A stretch of DNA of 39,264 nt from Muricoccus roseus (GTDB taxonomy: Bacteria > Pseudomonadota > Alphaproteobacteria > Acetobacterales > Acetobacteraceae). The notes beneath the pieces are model-generated. The model was not told the origin of the DNA. It ran no database searches and worked only from the letters and a program-made list of their open reading frames with translations. Below, piece after piece: positions 16,785 through 25,978 of this stretch. The DNA is taken from assembly GCF_900141905.1 (NCBI RefSeq), contig NZ_FQZF01000039.1, forward strand, positions 1 through 39,264, read 5' to 3'. The position numbers and the translations under genes were made by a program. How positions within the stretch are numbered: position 1 is the first letter of the stretch; each line of letters opens with the position of its first letter.

Positions 16785-16794
16785 GCGGGGCGGC

Positions 16795-16810
16795 GTAACC
16801 ACTCCTTAAC
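16795..16810 (+). promoter_or_regulatory. CtrA-like box upstream of fliF
   Basis: GTAA (16795-16798), seven bases, TTAAC (16806-16810): one mismatch from TTAA-N7-TTAAC. It lies about 144 bases before the fliF ATG in the only sizeable gap of the rightward arm. In Caulobacter the fliF operon is a CtrA-activated class II operon. Confidence 0.5.
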
Positions 16811-16816
16811 CCCCAC

Positions 16817-16835
16817 CCGGCAAGGATTGCCGGGC
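16817..16835 (+). other. Short hairpin in the flgD-fliF gap
   Basis: CCCGGCAA-GGA-TTGCCGGG is an 8-bp perfect stem with a 3-nt loop. A second stem GCCGGC/GCCGGC with a 5-nt loop follows a few bases later. There is no T-run, so it may be a Rho-associated end of the fliK-flgD transcript or leader structure of fliF. Confidence 0.4.
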
Positions 16836-16953
16836 CGGCAAGACGCCGGCACGAGGGGAAGGCTTCATGCGGCAGCAGCTTCCGCCACCAGGCTTCGTGC
16901 GGGCCAGGGCAGGCCGGGCCGGGCCGGCGCCGCGTCGTCGGGCGGCCCGCTGA

Positions 16954-18603
16954 ATGGCCGCCCTTCTCTCCCAGCTCCGCGCGCTGGGCCCCGCGCGGCT
17001 CGGCGCCATGGCCGCCACCGCCCTGGCCGTGCTCGGCCTTTTCGCCTGGCTTGGCATGCGGGCCGGGCAGCCCGGCATGGCGCTTCTCTATTCCGAACTC
17101 GACCCGCGCGATGCGGGCGCGGTGGTCGCCTCGCTCGACCGCCAGAAGGTTCCCTACCGGCTCGGCGCCAATGGCAGCACCATCCTCGTGCCGGAGGAGC
17201 TGGTGCCCCGGCTACGCCTCTCCCTCGCGCGCGAAGGCCTGCCCGCCGGCGGCAATGTGGGCTGGGAGATCTTCGACCGCGGCGAGAGCCTGACCACAAC
17301 CCCGTTCCAGCAGGATGTGAACCGGCTGCGGGCGATGGAGGGCGAGCTGTCCCGCACCATCCGCGGCCTGGCCGGCGTGCGCGCGGCGCGCGTGCACCTC
17401 GTCCTGCCCCGGCGCGAGGCCTTCTCCCGCCAGCCCGCCGAGGCGCAGGCGAGCGTGGTGCTGACCATGCAGGGCGTGCAGCGGCTGGACCGCGAGGGCG
17501 TGCAGGCCGTGCTGCACCTCGTGGCCACCGCCGTGCCCGGGCTTCAGGCGCGCAACGTCTCCATCGTGGACAGCCGGGGCGAGCTGCTGGCCCGCGGCGG
17601 GCAGGCGCTGTCCGGCCCCGCCGCGGCCGCGACCCAGGAGGAGATGCGCCGCGCGGAGGGGCTGCGCCTCGCCCGCGCCGTGGAGGAGATGCTGGAGCGC
17701 AGCCTGGGCGCCGGCCGTGTGCGCGCCGAGGCCGCGGTGGAGATGGATTTCGACCGCGTCCAGACCACGGAGGAGCGCTTCGACCCCGAGAACCAGGTGC
17801 CCCGCAGTGTGCAGAGCAGCCAGGAGCAGTCCCGGGGCGCCGAGGGCGGCAATGTCTCCGTCGCGAACCAGTTGCCGGGCGCGGAGAATGGCGGCGGTGG
17901 CGGCAGCCAGGAGAGCAAGTCCGAGGAGACGACGAACTACGAGATCGGCAAGACGGTGCGGAGCACCCTGCGCGAGCACCCCGTGCTGCGCCGCCTCTCG
18001 GTCGCCGTTCTCGTGGACGGCGTGTGGGAGGGCACGCCCCCGGCCTTCCGGGAGCGGAGCGCGGAGGAGCTGGCGCGCATCACGACCCTGGTTCGCAGCG
18101 CGGTCGGCTTCGACGAGCGGCGCGGCGACCGGGTGGAGGTGGTCTCCATGCGCTTCGCGATCCCGGAGGGCGGGGACAGCCCGGCGGATGCGGGCTTCCT
18201 GGGCCTGGGTATCGGCCCGGCCACGATGGCGCGGCTGGCGGAATCGGCGCTCTACGCGCTGGTCGCGCTGCTCGCCATCCTGCTGGTGGTGCGCCCGATG
18301 ACGAAGCGCCTGACCGCGACCCTGGTGCCCCAGGCGGCCCTGGCCGGCATCGGGCCGGATGGGACGGCGATCGCGGGTCCGGGCGGGGCGGCACTGGCGG
18401 GCCCGAGCGGCACCGCCATCGCCGGCCCTGGCGCGACGGCGGCACTGACCGGCCCCGGCGACCCGGATGAGATGGTCAGCCTCGACAACGTGCAGGGCCA
18501 GCTCCGCGCCTCCTCCGTCGCGAAGGTGAACGCGCTGATGGACGCGCATCCGGATGAAGGGCTGGCGGTCATCCGGCGCTGGCTGGCCCCCGAGGAGGAT
18601 TGA
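16954..18603 (+). CDS. fliF: Flagellar MS-ring protein FliF
   Basis: 549 residues; it forms the MS ring in the inner membrane. A first membrane helix (about 17-36) is followed by the YscJ-like ring-building domains ([23 protein letters not shown], split as visible, and the [15 protein letters not shown] block). The second helix (about 430-450) leads into a cytosolic tail ending [20 protein letters not shown], the FliG-binding segment. Before that segment lies an insertion of four GPxGxAxA octapeptides (residues 467-498). The ATG at 16954 is the first plausible start. It heads a tightly packed fliF-fliG-fliH-fliN-flbD-flhA unit; fliG begins two bases after its stop. Confidence 0.95.
   Translation: MAALLSQLRALGPARLGAMAATALAVLGLFAWLGMRAGQPGMALLYSELDPRDAGAVVASLDRQKVPYRLGANGSTILVPEELVPRLRLSLAREGLPAGGNVGWEIFDRGESLTTTPFQQDVNRLRAMEGELSRTIRGLAGVRAARVHLVLPRREAFSRQPAEAQASVVLTMQGVQRLDREGVQAVLHLVATAVPGLQARNVSIVDSRGELLARGGQALSGPAAAATQEEMRRAEGLRLARAVEEMLERSLGAGRVRAEAAVEMDFDRVQTTEERFDPENQVPRSVQSSQEQSRGAEGGNVSVANQLPGAENGGGGGSQESKSEETTNYEIGKTVRSTLREHPVLRRLSVAVLVDGVWEGTPPAFRERSAEELARITTLVRSAVGFDERRGDRVEVVSMRFAIPEGGDSPADAGFLGLGIGPATMARLAESALYALVALLAILLVVRPMTKRLTATLVPQAALAGIGPDGTAIAGPGGAALAGPSGTAIAGPGATAALTGPGDPDEMVSLDNVQGQLRASSVAKVNALMDAHPDEGLAVIRRWLAPEED
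18352..18447 (+). repeat. Octapeptide repeats inside fliF
   Basis: Four 24-base units encode [24 protein letters not shown] and GPGATAAL, followed by T-GPG. They sit in the cytosolic tail between the second membrane helix and the FliG-binding end. Confidence 0.8.
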
Positions 18604-18605
18604 GC

Positions 18606-19595
18606 ATGAAGCTGACCGGACCGCAGAAGGCCGCCATTCTGATCCTCACCCTGGGGGATGGCCATTCCGAGCGCCTCTTCTCCCGCCTGCACGAGGACGA
18701 GATCAAGGACGTCTCGGCCGCGATGGCGACGCTGGGGGCGATCGATGCCTCCGTGGTGGAGGAGCTGTGCAAGGAGTTCTCCGACAGCCTCGGCGCCACG
18801 GGCAAGCTCATCGGCTCCTTCGAGACGACGGAGCGGATGCTGCTGAAGACCCTGCCGGCGGACCGCGTCGCGCAGATCATGGAGGAGATCCGTGGCCCCG
18901 CCGGGCGGACCATGTGGGACAAGCTCGGCAACGTCTCCGAGGCCGTGCTCGCGAACTACCTGAAGAACGAATACCCGCAGACCGTCGCGGTCGTGCTCTC
19001 CAAGGTGCGGTCCGACCATGCCGCGCGCGTGCTGGCCCTGCTGCCCGAGGGCTTCGCCATGGAGGTGGTGATGCGGATGCTGCGCATGGAGACGGTGCAG
19101 AAGGAGGCGCTGGAGGGCGTCGAGCGGACCCTCAAGATGGAGTTCATGAGCAACCTGGCGCGCGCCAGCCGCCAGGACAGCCATGAGCTGATGGCCGAGA
19201 TCTTCAACAATCTCGACCGTGCCGCCGAGGGCCGCATCATGGCGGCGCTGGAGGAGCGCAACCACGAGAGCGCGGAGCGGATCCGCGCGCTGATGTTCAC
19301 TTTCGACGACCTCAGCCGGCTCGACAGCCCCGGCGTCCAGCTTCTGTTGCGCAGCGTGGACAAGGACAAGCTGGCCCTGGCGCTGAAGGGTGCCAGCGAC
19401 ACGCTGAAGGACCTGTTCTTCCGCAACCTGTCCGAGCGCGCGGCGAAGATGCTGAAGGACGACATCGCGGCGTTGGGCGCCGTGCGGCTGCGCGACGTGG
19501 ACGAGGCGCAGGCGATGATGGTGGCCACGGCCAAGGACCTTGCCGCCTCCGGCCAGATCCAGCTGGAGGATGGGCAGGAGGCGATGATCAGCTGA
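18606..19595 (+). CDS. fliG: Flagellar motor switch protein FliG
   Basis: 329 residues; the C-ring protein that contacts the MS ring and the stator. The N-terminal block [15 protein letters not shown] is the FliF-binding domain. The middle-domain motif usually EHPQT is NEYPQT here (121-126). The linker MFTFDDL and the C-terminal block [30 protein letters not shown] carry the charged torque-helix residues. The ATG at 18606 gives the family start; an in-frame TTG at 18600 overlaps the fliF stop. fliH follows after one base. The family assignment is certain. Confidence 0.96.
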   Translation: MKLTGPQKAAILILTLGDGHSERLFSRLHEDEIKDVSAAMATLGAIDASVVEELCKEFSDSLGATGKLIGSFETTERMLLKTLPADRVAQIMEEIRGPAGRTMWDKLGNVSEAVLANYLKNEYPQTVAVVLSKVRSDHAARVLALLPEGFAMEVVMRMLRMETVQKEALEGVERTLKMEFMSNLARASRQDSHELMAEIFNNLDRAAEGRIMAALEERNHESAERIRALMFTFDDLSRLDSPGVQLLLRSVDKDKLALALKGASDTLKDLFFRNLSERAAKMLKDDIAALGAVRLRDVDEAQAMMVATAKDLAASGQIQLEDGQEAMIS

Positions 19596-19596
19596 G

Positions 19597-20217
19597 ATGA
19601 CGACGCGCCTCACCGGCCTTCGCGGCCTCGCCCTTCCCGACCTCGACGCGCCCGAAGTGGCGCCGCCCGAGGCGCCCGCCCCGCCCTCGCTGGAGGATAT
19701 GCTGGAGGCGGCGCGGCGCCAGGGCCATGCCGCCGGCCTGCGCGAGGGCCAGGCGCGCGGGCGCGCCGCCGAGCAGGCCTCGCGCGAGGCGCTGGTGGAG
19801 GACGCCATTCGCGTCGCCCTCACGCATCTCGACCGCGCCGGGGAGGTGGCGCGCGAGATGGCGGATGAGAATGCCCGCGCCCTGGCCGGGATGCTGGTGG
19901 ACATGGTGGATGCCGCCCTGCCTGGCGCCGCCGCGCGGGAGGCGGCGGACCTGCTGGAGCCGCTGCTTCGGGCGCTGGAGCCCGTGGCCGATGCGCCGGC
20001 CGGCGCCGTGCTGCAGGTGCCCCCCGCCCTGCTCGACCATGCCCGCGCGCGCTTCGGCGCGACGGGCCTTCCGATCGAGGCCGATCCTGGCCTGCCCGAG
20101 GGGGATGCGCGCATCGCCTGGCGGCACGGAGGCATCGAGCTCGACCTTTCCCGCCGCCGCGCCGCGATCCGCGAGGCGCTGTTGGCCCTGAGACTGTCCC
20201 TGGAGGATGATGCATGA
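19597..20217 (+). CDS. fliH: FliH/FlbE-like flagellar assembly protein
   Basis: 206 residues. The proline-rich N-terminus is followed by a G-rich helix with small-xxx-small spacing (AARRQGHAAGLREGQARGRA), the hallmark GxxxG region of FliH, and a helical C-terminus (EADPGLPEGDARIAWRHGGI resembles the FliH/YscL end, D..L..GD..I....G..D). FliH regulates the FliI ATPase and brings it to the C ring. The position between fliG and fliN corresponds to flbE in Caulobacter, so that name also applies. Sequence conservation is low; the call leans on the GxxxG block and gene order. Confidence 0.8.
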   Translation: MTTRLTGLRGLALPDLDAPEVAPPEAPAPPSLEDMLEAARRQGHAAGLREGQARGRAAEQASREALVEDAIRVALTHLDRAGEVAREMADENARALAGMLVDMVDAALPGAAAREAADLLEPLLRALEPVADAPAGAVLQVPPALLDHARARFGATGLPIEADPGLPEGDARIAWRHGGIELDLSRRRAAIREALLALRLSLEDDA

Positions 20218-20531
20218 GCAGCAGCGGCTTCGAACCCGTCGCGGCCAATGAGGCGAGCGAGCCCCGTACGCCCGGCGCCAGCCAGGGGCTGGACGCGGTC
20301 TATGACATCCCGGTGCAGGTGAGCGCCGTTCTCGGGCGCGCCACCTTGCAGGTCAGCCAGCTGCTGAAGCTGGGCCGCGGTGCGGTGGTGGAGCTGGACC
20401 GCAAGCTCGGCGAGGCGGTGGACATCTACGTCAACAACCGCCTCGTCGCGCGCGGCGAGGTGGTCATGGTGGAGGATAACCGCCTCGGCGTGACCATGAC
20501 CGAAATCGTGAAGGCGGATCGCGCGGGATGA
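20214..20531 (+). CDS. fliN: Flagellar motor switch protein FliN
   Basis: 105 residues. It has a single SpoA/FliN domain at about 28-100: [62 protein letters not shown]. It is part of the C-ring base, where it binds CheY-P and FliH. The start overlaps the fliH stop by four bases and the stop overlaps the flbD start by four bases (20528-20531), so fliH-fliN-flbD are translationally coupled. The 27-residue leader is unstructured. Confidence 0.94.
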   Translation: MSSSGFEPVAANEASEPRTPGASQGLDAVYDIPVQVSAVLGRATLQVSQLLKLGRGAVVELDRKLGEAVDIYVNNRLVARGEVVMVEDNRLGVTMTEIVKADRAG

Positions 20532-21922
20532 CACGCCTCCTCATCATCGGCAGCCTGGAGGCGGAGCTGGGCCAGGCGGCGCGCATCGCCGCCTCCCGCG
20601 GGGCCAGGCTGCGCCAGGCCGATGGGGTGACGGCCGGCATCGCCATGGCGCGGGCGGAGGGGTTCGACCTCATCCTCTGCGACGTGCTGCACGACGTCTC
20701 CTGGCTCGTCGCCTCGCTGGAGGCCGAGCGGATCGCCTGCCCCGTGGTGGCCTGCGGCCGCAATGCCGATGCCGCGGCGGCGGTGCGCGCCATCCAGGCC
20801 GGGGCGAAGGAGTTCCTGCCCCTGCCGCCCGATGCCGAGCTGATCGCGGCCATGCTTCAGGCGGCCGTCGGCGAGGTGGAGGGGCCGATCCACCGCGATC
20901 CCGCCATGGCCGCCGTGCTCAAGCGCGCCGAAGGCGTGGCGCGGGCCGAGGCGAGCGTGCTGATCACGGGCGAGAGCGGCACGGGCAAGGAGGTTCTGGC
21001 CCGCTACATCCACAGCCATTCCCGCCGTGCCTCCGGCCCCTTCGTCGCCCTGAACTGCGCCGCTCTGCCCGAGGCGCTGCTGGAAAGCGAGCTGTTCGGC
21101 CATGAGAAGGGCGCCTTCTCCGGGGCCGTCGCCGCCCGGCGTGGCAAGTTCGAGCAGGCCGATGGCGGCACGCTGCTGCTGGACGAGATCGGCGAGATGG
21201 ACCCGCGCCTCCAGGCGAAGATCCTGCGCGCGCTGCAGGAACGCGAGATCGACCGGCTCGGCGGCGCGGGGCCGGTGAAGGTGGATGTGCGCATCCTCGC
21301 CGCCACCAACCGGGACCTGGCCGCCGAGGTGGCGGCGGGGCGCTTCCGGGAAGACCTGTTCTTCCGCCTCAACGTCGTCGCGCTTCGCATCCCGGCCCTG
21401 CGGGACCGGCCGGACGACATCCTGCCCATCGCCGAGCATTTCGCGCGCCGCTATGCCGAGGCCAATGGCCTGCCGCCCCGTCGCTTCGCGGCGGCGGCGC
21501 GCGGCGCCCTACTCTCCCATTCCTGGCCCGGCAATGTGCGTGAACTGGAGAACACGGTGCATCGCGCCGTGCTTCTCGCCGAGGGCGACGAGATCGGCGC
21601 GGAGGCGGTGGAGCTGCATGTTCCCGCACCCCGACCGGCCGCGCTGGCCGGCGCCGCGACCCTGCCCATGGAGCCGCAGCCCGCGCGCGCCATTGGCGTC
21701 GCCGCGCTGGTGGGGCGGCGGATGGAGGATGTGGAGCGCGACCTGATCCTGGAGACGCTCACCCATTGCCTCGGCAACCGCACGCGCGCGGCGGAGATCC
21801 TCGGCATCTCCATCCGCACGCTGCGGAACAAGCTGCATGAATACCGCGCGGCCGGCGCGCCCGTGCCGGTGGCGCCGGGGCAGATGCCCGTCGCGCCCTT
21901 CCCCTACGCCTCGATCGGCTGA
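20528..21922 (+). CDS. flbD: Sigma-54-dependent flagellar transcriptional activator FlbD
   Basis: 464 residues with three domains. The N-terminal receiver-like domain (1-110) keeps the aspartate D52 and K94 but lacks the usual paired acidic residues near the start (IIGSLEAE). The AAA+ domain has Walker A GESGTGK (148-154), GAFSGA (195-200) in place of GAFTGA, and Walker B LLLDEI (216-221). The C-terminal Fis-type helix-turn-helix (about 420-436, [17 protein letters not shown]) binds enhancer DNA. In Caulobacter FlbD activates late hook and filament genes and represses fliF. Here the targets are likely the -24/-12 elements before flgE, fliK and flbT. Its place at the end of fliF-fliG-flbE-fliN is the Caulobacter order. 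Confidence 0.9.
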   Translation: MTRLLIIGSLEAELGQAARIAASRGARLRQADGVTAGIAMARAEGFDLILCDVLHDVSWLVASLEAERIACPVVACGRNADAAAAVRAIQAGAKEFLPLPPDAELIAAMLQAAVGEVEGPIHRDPAMAAVLKRAEGVARAEASVLITGESGTGKEVLARYIHSHSRRASGPFVALNCAALPEALLESELFGHEKGAFSGAVAARRGKFEQADGGTLLLDEIGEMDPRLQAKILRALQEREIDRLGGAGPVKVDVRILAATNRDLAAEVAAGRFREDLFFRLNVVALRIPALRDRPDDILPIAEHFARRYAEANGLPPRRFAAAARGALLSHSWPGNVRELENTVHRAVLLAEGDEIGAEAVELHVPAPRPAALAGAATLPMEPQPARAIGVAALVGRRMEDVERDLILETLTHCLGNRTRAAEILGISIRTLRNKLHEYRAAGAPVPVAPGQMPVAPFPYASIG

Positions 21923-21928
21923 CCGCGC

Positions 21929-23980
21929 ATGAGGATGCCCGCCTGGCTGCGGAACATCGGCGGCTCCACGGATGTGGCGCTGGCGATCGGCGTGGTCATG
22001 CTCATCGTCGTGCTGGTGGTACCGCTGCCGGTGCCGCTACTGGATGCGGGGCTCGCGCTCTCGGTCACGCTGTCGGTGCTGGTGCTGATGACGGCGCTGT
22101 TCCTGCTTCGCCCGCTGGACTTCACCTCCTTTCCCACCATCCTGCTGCTGACCACCCTGCTGCGGCTCGCGCTGAACGTCGCCACCACCCGCACCATCCT
22201 CACCCATGGGCATGAGGGGCCGCAGGCGGCGGGCCATGTCGTCTCGGCCTTTGGTGGCTTCCTCATGGGCGGCGACGTGCTGGTGGGGCTGATCGTCTTC
22301 GCCATCCTGCTCGTCGTGAACTTCATGGTGGTCACGAAGGGCTCGGGCCGCATCGCGGAGGTGGCGGCGCGCTTCAGCCTGGACGCCATGCCGGGCAAGC
22401 AGATGGCGATCGACGCCGACCTCTCCTCCGGCCTGATCGACGACAAGGTGGCGCGCCAGCGCCGCGCGGACCTGGAGGCCGAAAGCGGCTTCTACGGCGC
22501 CATGGACGGCGCCGCGAAATTCGTGCGCGGCGACGCCATCGCCGGCCTCATCATCACGGGCATCAACCTGGTCGGCGGCATCGCCATCGGCGCGGGGCGG
22601 CATGGCCTGCCCTTCATGGAGGCGATCTCCACCTTCGCCTCCCTCACCGTGGGCGATGGGCTGGTCTCGCAGATCCCGGCGCTGCTCACCTCCGTCGCCG
22701 CCGGCATCGTCGTCACCAAGGGCAACACGGAGGGCACGGCGGACAAGGCGCTGGTGAAGCAGCTCGGCCTGGCCAAGCCGCTCTGGATCGCCTCCGCCTC
22801 CGCCGCGATGATGGGCTTCCTGCCGGGCATGCCGCTCATCCCCTTCCTGCTGCTCTCCGGCGCCTTCGCGGCTGGAGCATGGAACCGGGGCAAGGCCGAT
22901 GAGGTGGCCGGGACCGCGGCCGCCGCCCCGCCCGCCGTCTCCCCCGAGGCGCCGATCGCCGAGACGCTGCGGATCGACCTGCTGCGGGTGGAGCTGGGCT
23001 ACGGCCTGCTCTCCCTCGCCGCCGGGGAGGGGCCGAGGCTGACCGAGCAGATCCGCAACCTCCGCAAGACCATCGCCCAGGAAATGGGCTTCGTGCTGCC
23101 CAGCGTCAGGCTCCAGGACAACCTGCATCTCCGGCCGCATGAATACGTGGTGCGCGTGAAGGAGATCGAGGCCGGGCGCGGCGAGCTGCGCATCCCGATG
23201 CAGTTGGCCATCGACCCCTCGGGCAACCGGCCGGACATGCCGGGCGAGCCCTGCGACGAGCCCACCTTCGGCCTCCCTGCCCTGTGGATCGAGGAGCACC
23301 GCAAGGAGGAGGCGCTGGCGCGCGGCTGCACCGTGGTGGATGGCGCGGGCGTGCTGGCCACGCATCTGACCGAGATCGTGCGCGAGAACATGCCCGAGCT
23401 GCTGAGCCATGCCGAGGCGCAGAAGCTGCTGGACGACCTGCCCCAGGAGCACGCCAAGCTGCTGGCCGACCTCATCCCGAACCAGATCACCACCGGCGGC
23501 GTGCAGCGCGTGTTGCAGGCGCTGCTGGCGGAGCGGGTCTCGATCCGCGACCTGCCGACCATCCTGGAAGGCATCCAGGAGGCGATGGCGGCGGGGGCCC
23601 GCGGCGTGCCGGCGCTGGTGGCCGTGGTGCGGACGCGGCTGGCGCGCCAGCTCTCGGATGCCGCGCGGGGGCCCGCGGGCTATGTGCCGCTCATCGCGCT
23701 CTCGGCCGAATGGGAGCAGGCCTTCGCCGAGGCGCTGATCGGCCCGGGCGAGGATCGCCAGCTCGCCATGGCGCCGAGCCGCCTGCACGACTTCATGAAC
23801 CGGGTCCGCGACGCCTTCGACCGCGCGACCGCCCAGGGGGAATCGCCCGTGCTGGTGTGCAGCCCATCCGCGCGCGCCCATGTGCGCGCCATCGTGGAGC
23901 GCTTCCGCCCCTCCACGGCCGTCATGGCGCAGACCGAGATCCACCCGCGCGCGCGCATCCGCACCGTGGGCGCGATCTAG
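21929..23980 (+). CDS. flhA: Flagellar export gate protein FlhA
   Basis: 683 residues. About eight N-terminal membrane helices (1-320) are followed by a cytosolic domain of roughly 340 residues. The FHIPEP-family block (LLLTTLLRLALNVATTRTIL), the cytosolic loop NFMVVTKGSGRIAEVAARFSLD, the block FVRGDAIAGLIITGINLVGG and the C-terminal block DLIPNQITTGGVQRVLQ are all present. FlhA is the major export-gate subunit and binds chaperone-substrate complexes. It starts 6 bases after flbD, extending the class II operon. Length and motifs are complete. Confidence 0.96.
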   Translation: MRMPAWLRNIGGSTDVALAIGVVMLIVVLVVPLPVPLLDAGLALSVTLSVLVLMTALFLLRPLDFTSFPTILLLTTLLRLALNVATTRTILTHGHEGPQAAGHVVSAFGGFLMGGDVLVGLIVFAILLVVNFMVVTKGSGRIAEVAARFSLDAMPGKQMAIDADLSSGLIDDKVARQRRADLEAESGFYGAMDGAAKFVRGDAIAGLIITGINLVGGIAIGAGRHGLPFMEAISTFASLTVGDGLVSQIPALLTSVAAGIVVTKGNTEGTADKALVKQLGLAKPLWIASASAAMMGFLPGMPLIPFLLLSGAFAAGAWNRGKADEVAGTAAAAPPAVSPEAPIAETLRIDLLRVELGYGLLSLAAGEGPRLTEQIRNLRKTIAQEMGFVLPSVRLQDNLHLRPHEYVVRVKEIEAGRGELRIPMQLAIDPSGNRPDMPGEPCDEPTFGLPALWIEEHRKEEALARGCTVVDGAGVLATHLTEIVRENMPELLSHAEAQKLLDDLPQEHAKLLADLIPNQITTGGVQRVLQALLAERVSIRDLPTILEGIQEAMAAGARGVPALVAVVRTRLARQLSDAARGPAGYVPLIALSAEWEQAFAEALIGPGEDRQLAMAPSRLHDFMNRVRDAFDRATAQGESPVLVCSPSARAHVRAIVERFRPSTAVMAQTEIHPRARIRTVGAI

Positions 23981-24020
23981 TGTTCATCGCTCCCTAACCC
24001 GGACAGGCCAGCATCGAATC

Positions 24021-24937
24021 ATGCGGCTCCGAGTCTTCCGCGCAGCCAGGATGGCCGATGCCATGGCGGAATGCCGCCAGGCTCTGGGACCTGATGCGCT
24101 CATCCTCTCCACCCGGCGCACGGCCGCCGGGGTGGAGGTCACGGCCGCGCTGGAACCGGCGGAGGAACCCCTTCCGCCACCGCCCGGGCCAGCCCCAGGC
24201 CCCGGCCCCGCTCCGGCAGGCCCGCCGGACCCGCTGGGCCGGCACAACATTCCCGCTGCCCTGCGCGCGCGCTTCGGCACGGGCGGTGCGGCAGCCCTGG
24301 CCGCGGCGCTTCGCTTCGGCGGCGTGCCGGAGGCGGTGCGGCAGCCCCTCGCCCTGGTGGGGCCGCCAGGGGCGGGCAAGACCCTCACCTGCGCGAAGCT
24401 GGCCACCCGGCTGGTGCTGGGCGGCGCGGCGCCGCTGGTCGTCACCGCCGATTCCCAGCGCGCCGGGGCAACGGAGCAGATCGCGGCCTTCACCGCGTCC
24501 TCGGCATCCCCCTGGCCACGGCGGGCACGGGCGCGCAGCTCGCCGCCGCCCTCGCCCGCCGCGTGGCCGGCCAGCCCATGCTGCTCGACACCGCCGGCTG
24601 CGACCCCTTCGACCCTGGCCAGGCGGAGCAGCTCCTGGCCCTGCTCCGCGTGACCGAGGCGGTGCCGCTCCTCGTCCTGCCCGCCGGGCTGGATTCCGAG
24701 GAGGCGGCGGAGACCGCCCGGGCCTTCGCCGCGCTCGGGGCCCGCCACCTGCTGCCCACCCGGCTGGATGCCGCGCGCCGCCTCGGCGGCGTGCTGGCCG
24801 CCGCCCTCGCCGGCCCCCTGGCGCTGACGGAGGCCGGCACCGGCCCCGGCGCCGCGGATGGCCTGACCCCCATCACCCCCGCCTGGCTCGCGGAGCGCCT
24901 GACCGGCCCCGCCCGCCCCGTGCAGGAGGCCGCATGA
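24021..24937 (+). pseudogene. flhF: flhF, signal-recognition-type GTPase, with a one-base frameshift
   Basis: FlhF is an SRP-family GTPase that sets the position and number of polar flagella. Frame one from the ATG at 24021 gives MRLRVFRAARMADAMAECR, a proline-rich linker, the P-loop GPPGAGKT and VVTADSQRAGATEQIAAF, then loses homology and stops at 24653. Another frame continues exactly there with HRVLGIPLATAG, DTAGCDPFD and TRLDAARRLGGVL, the rest of the G domain, to the stop at 24937. The switch lies at about 24491 and equals one missing C after TTC. This may be a true mutation, an assembly error or, less likely, programmed slippage. The stop overlaps the flhG start (ATGA), as expected for an intact gene. 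Confidence 0.85.
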
Positions 24938-25683
24938 GCACGCCCCGTCTGATCGGTATCGCCTCGGGCAAGGGAGGGGTGGGCAAGACGGTGCTCGCCA
25001 TCGGCCTTGCCCAGGCCCTCGCGCAGGCGGGGCGGCGCGTGCTGCTGGCCGATGGCGACCTTGGCCTGGCCAATGTGGATGTGCAGCTCGGGCTGGACGT
25101 GCGGCACGACCTGATGGCCGTGCTCGGGCGGGACGTGACCCTGGCCGAGGCCGCGCTGCGTCGCCCGGAGGGGTTCGACGTGCTGCCCGGCCGCTCCGGC
25201 TCCGGCGCCCTCGCCGCCCTCGATCCCGGCTGGATCGACCGCTTCCTCGCGCTCCTGCGCGCCACGCCCCATGACGACGTGGTGCTCGATATCGGCGCGG
25301 GGCTGGACCCCGTGCCGCGCCGGCTCTCCGCCAGCTGCGACACGCTGCTGGTGGTCGCCACCGATGAGCCGACCAGCCTCACCGATGCCTATGCGGTGCT
25401 GAAGCTGCTCGCGCGGGACGCCCCGGGGGCGGATGCGCGGGTGGTGGTGAACCTGGCCCATGATGCCGCGGGCGGGGTCCGCACCCATGCGGCGCTGGAC
25501 CGTGCCTGCCGCGGCTTCCTCGGGCGCGGCGCGGCGCTGGCCGGGGTGGTGCGGCGCGACGGGAAGGTGCGCGACGCCATCCGCCACCAGGCGCCGCTGC
25601 TGACCCGCCACCCCGGCTGCAACGCCGCGCGCGACATCGAGGCGCTGGCGGGCGGGCTGCTGGCGGCGCGGGCGGCCGCCTAG
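24934..25683 (+). CDS. flhG: MinD-like ATPase FlhG (FleN/YlxH)
   Basis: 249 residues. A deviant Walker A GKGGVGKT lies at 12-19, then LLADGDLGLANVDVQLGL, the Walker B region DDVVLDIGAGL, and VVATDEPTSLTDAYAVLKLL, the FlhG/FleN block (MinD usually has VTNPE). It partners FlhF to limit the flagellum number at the pole and cycles between cytosol and membrane. The ATG overlaps the flhF stop by four bases, so translation is coupled. The helical C-terminus has no obvious amphipathic membrane-targeting end. It is the last gene of the rightward flagellar arm. Confidence 0.9.
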   Translation: MSTPRLIGIASGKGGVGKTVLAIGLAQALAQAGRRVLLADGDLGLANVDVQLGLDVRHDLMAVLGRDVTLAEAALRRPEGFDVLPGRSGSGALAALDPGWIDRFLALLRATPHDDVVLDIGAGLDPVPRRLSASCDTLLVVATDEPTSLTDAYAVLKLLARDAPGADARVVVNLAHDAAGGVRTHAALDRACRGFLGRGAALAGVVRRDGKVRDAIRHQAPLLTRHPGCNAARDIEALAGGLLAARAAA

Positions 25684-25978
25684 CCCCTGTTCCTCGTCGA
25701 AGTTCCGACCCCTTGGGCTTCGTGGGGAGGGCTCTGCCCTCCACCCGCCAAGGGCCTGAGGCCCTTGGAACCCCGTCTGACTGCCGTGGATACCCCGGAT
25801 CGAAGGGTCTCGGGTTGCAGGGCGCCCTTCCTGCGTTGCAGTCGCCTCGGGTCCATGACCCGAGGCACCGCCGGCCCCGTGATTCCAAACTTCCAAAAGA
25901 AGATGATGGTGAGGGGTCCGGGGAGAGGAAGAATTCCTTCTTCCTCTCCCCGGGACAGACCGTCACCCCAAAATGGAT
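25684..25978. repeat. Intergenic cluster of REP-like hairpins
   Basis: No gene is seen in these 295 bases between convergent genes. They hold four strong inverted repeats: 25726-25742 (7-bp stem, loop TCT), 25748-25768 (9-bp stem, loop TGA), 25844-25866 (10-bp stem, loop CAT) and 25918-25953 (16-bp perfect stem, loop TTCC). The first pair, a GGAGGGC palindrome followed by a CCAAGGGCC palindrome, looks like the extragenic palindromes scattered through Acetobacteraceae genomes (recollection, not searched). The last stem probably helps end both converging transcripts, though no T-run follows. Confidence 0.7.

Noticed and set aside
18252-20534. A 760-codon minus-strand frame opposite fliF to fliN
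   Set aside because: It is the antisense image of certain flagellar genes and arises from high third-position GC.
23983-23998. A CtrA-like box before flhF (TTCA-N7-CTAAC)
   Set aside because: Two mismatches from the consensus, and flhF is likely read through from flhA 40 bases upstream.
24485-24500. Programmed -1 frameshifting as the explanation for flhF
   Set aside because: No slippery heptamer or obvious downstream structure; a simple one-base deletion or sequencing error is more likely.
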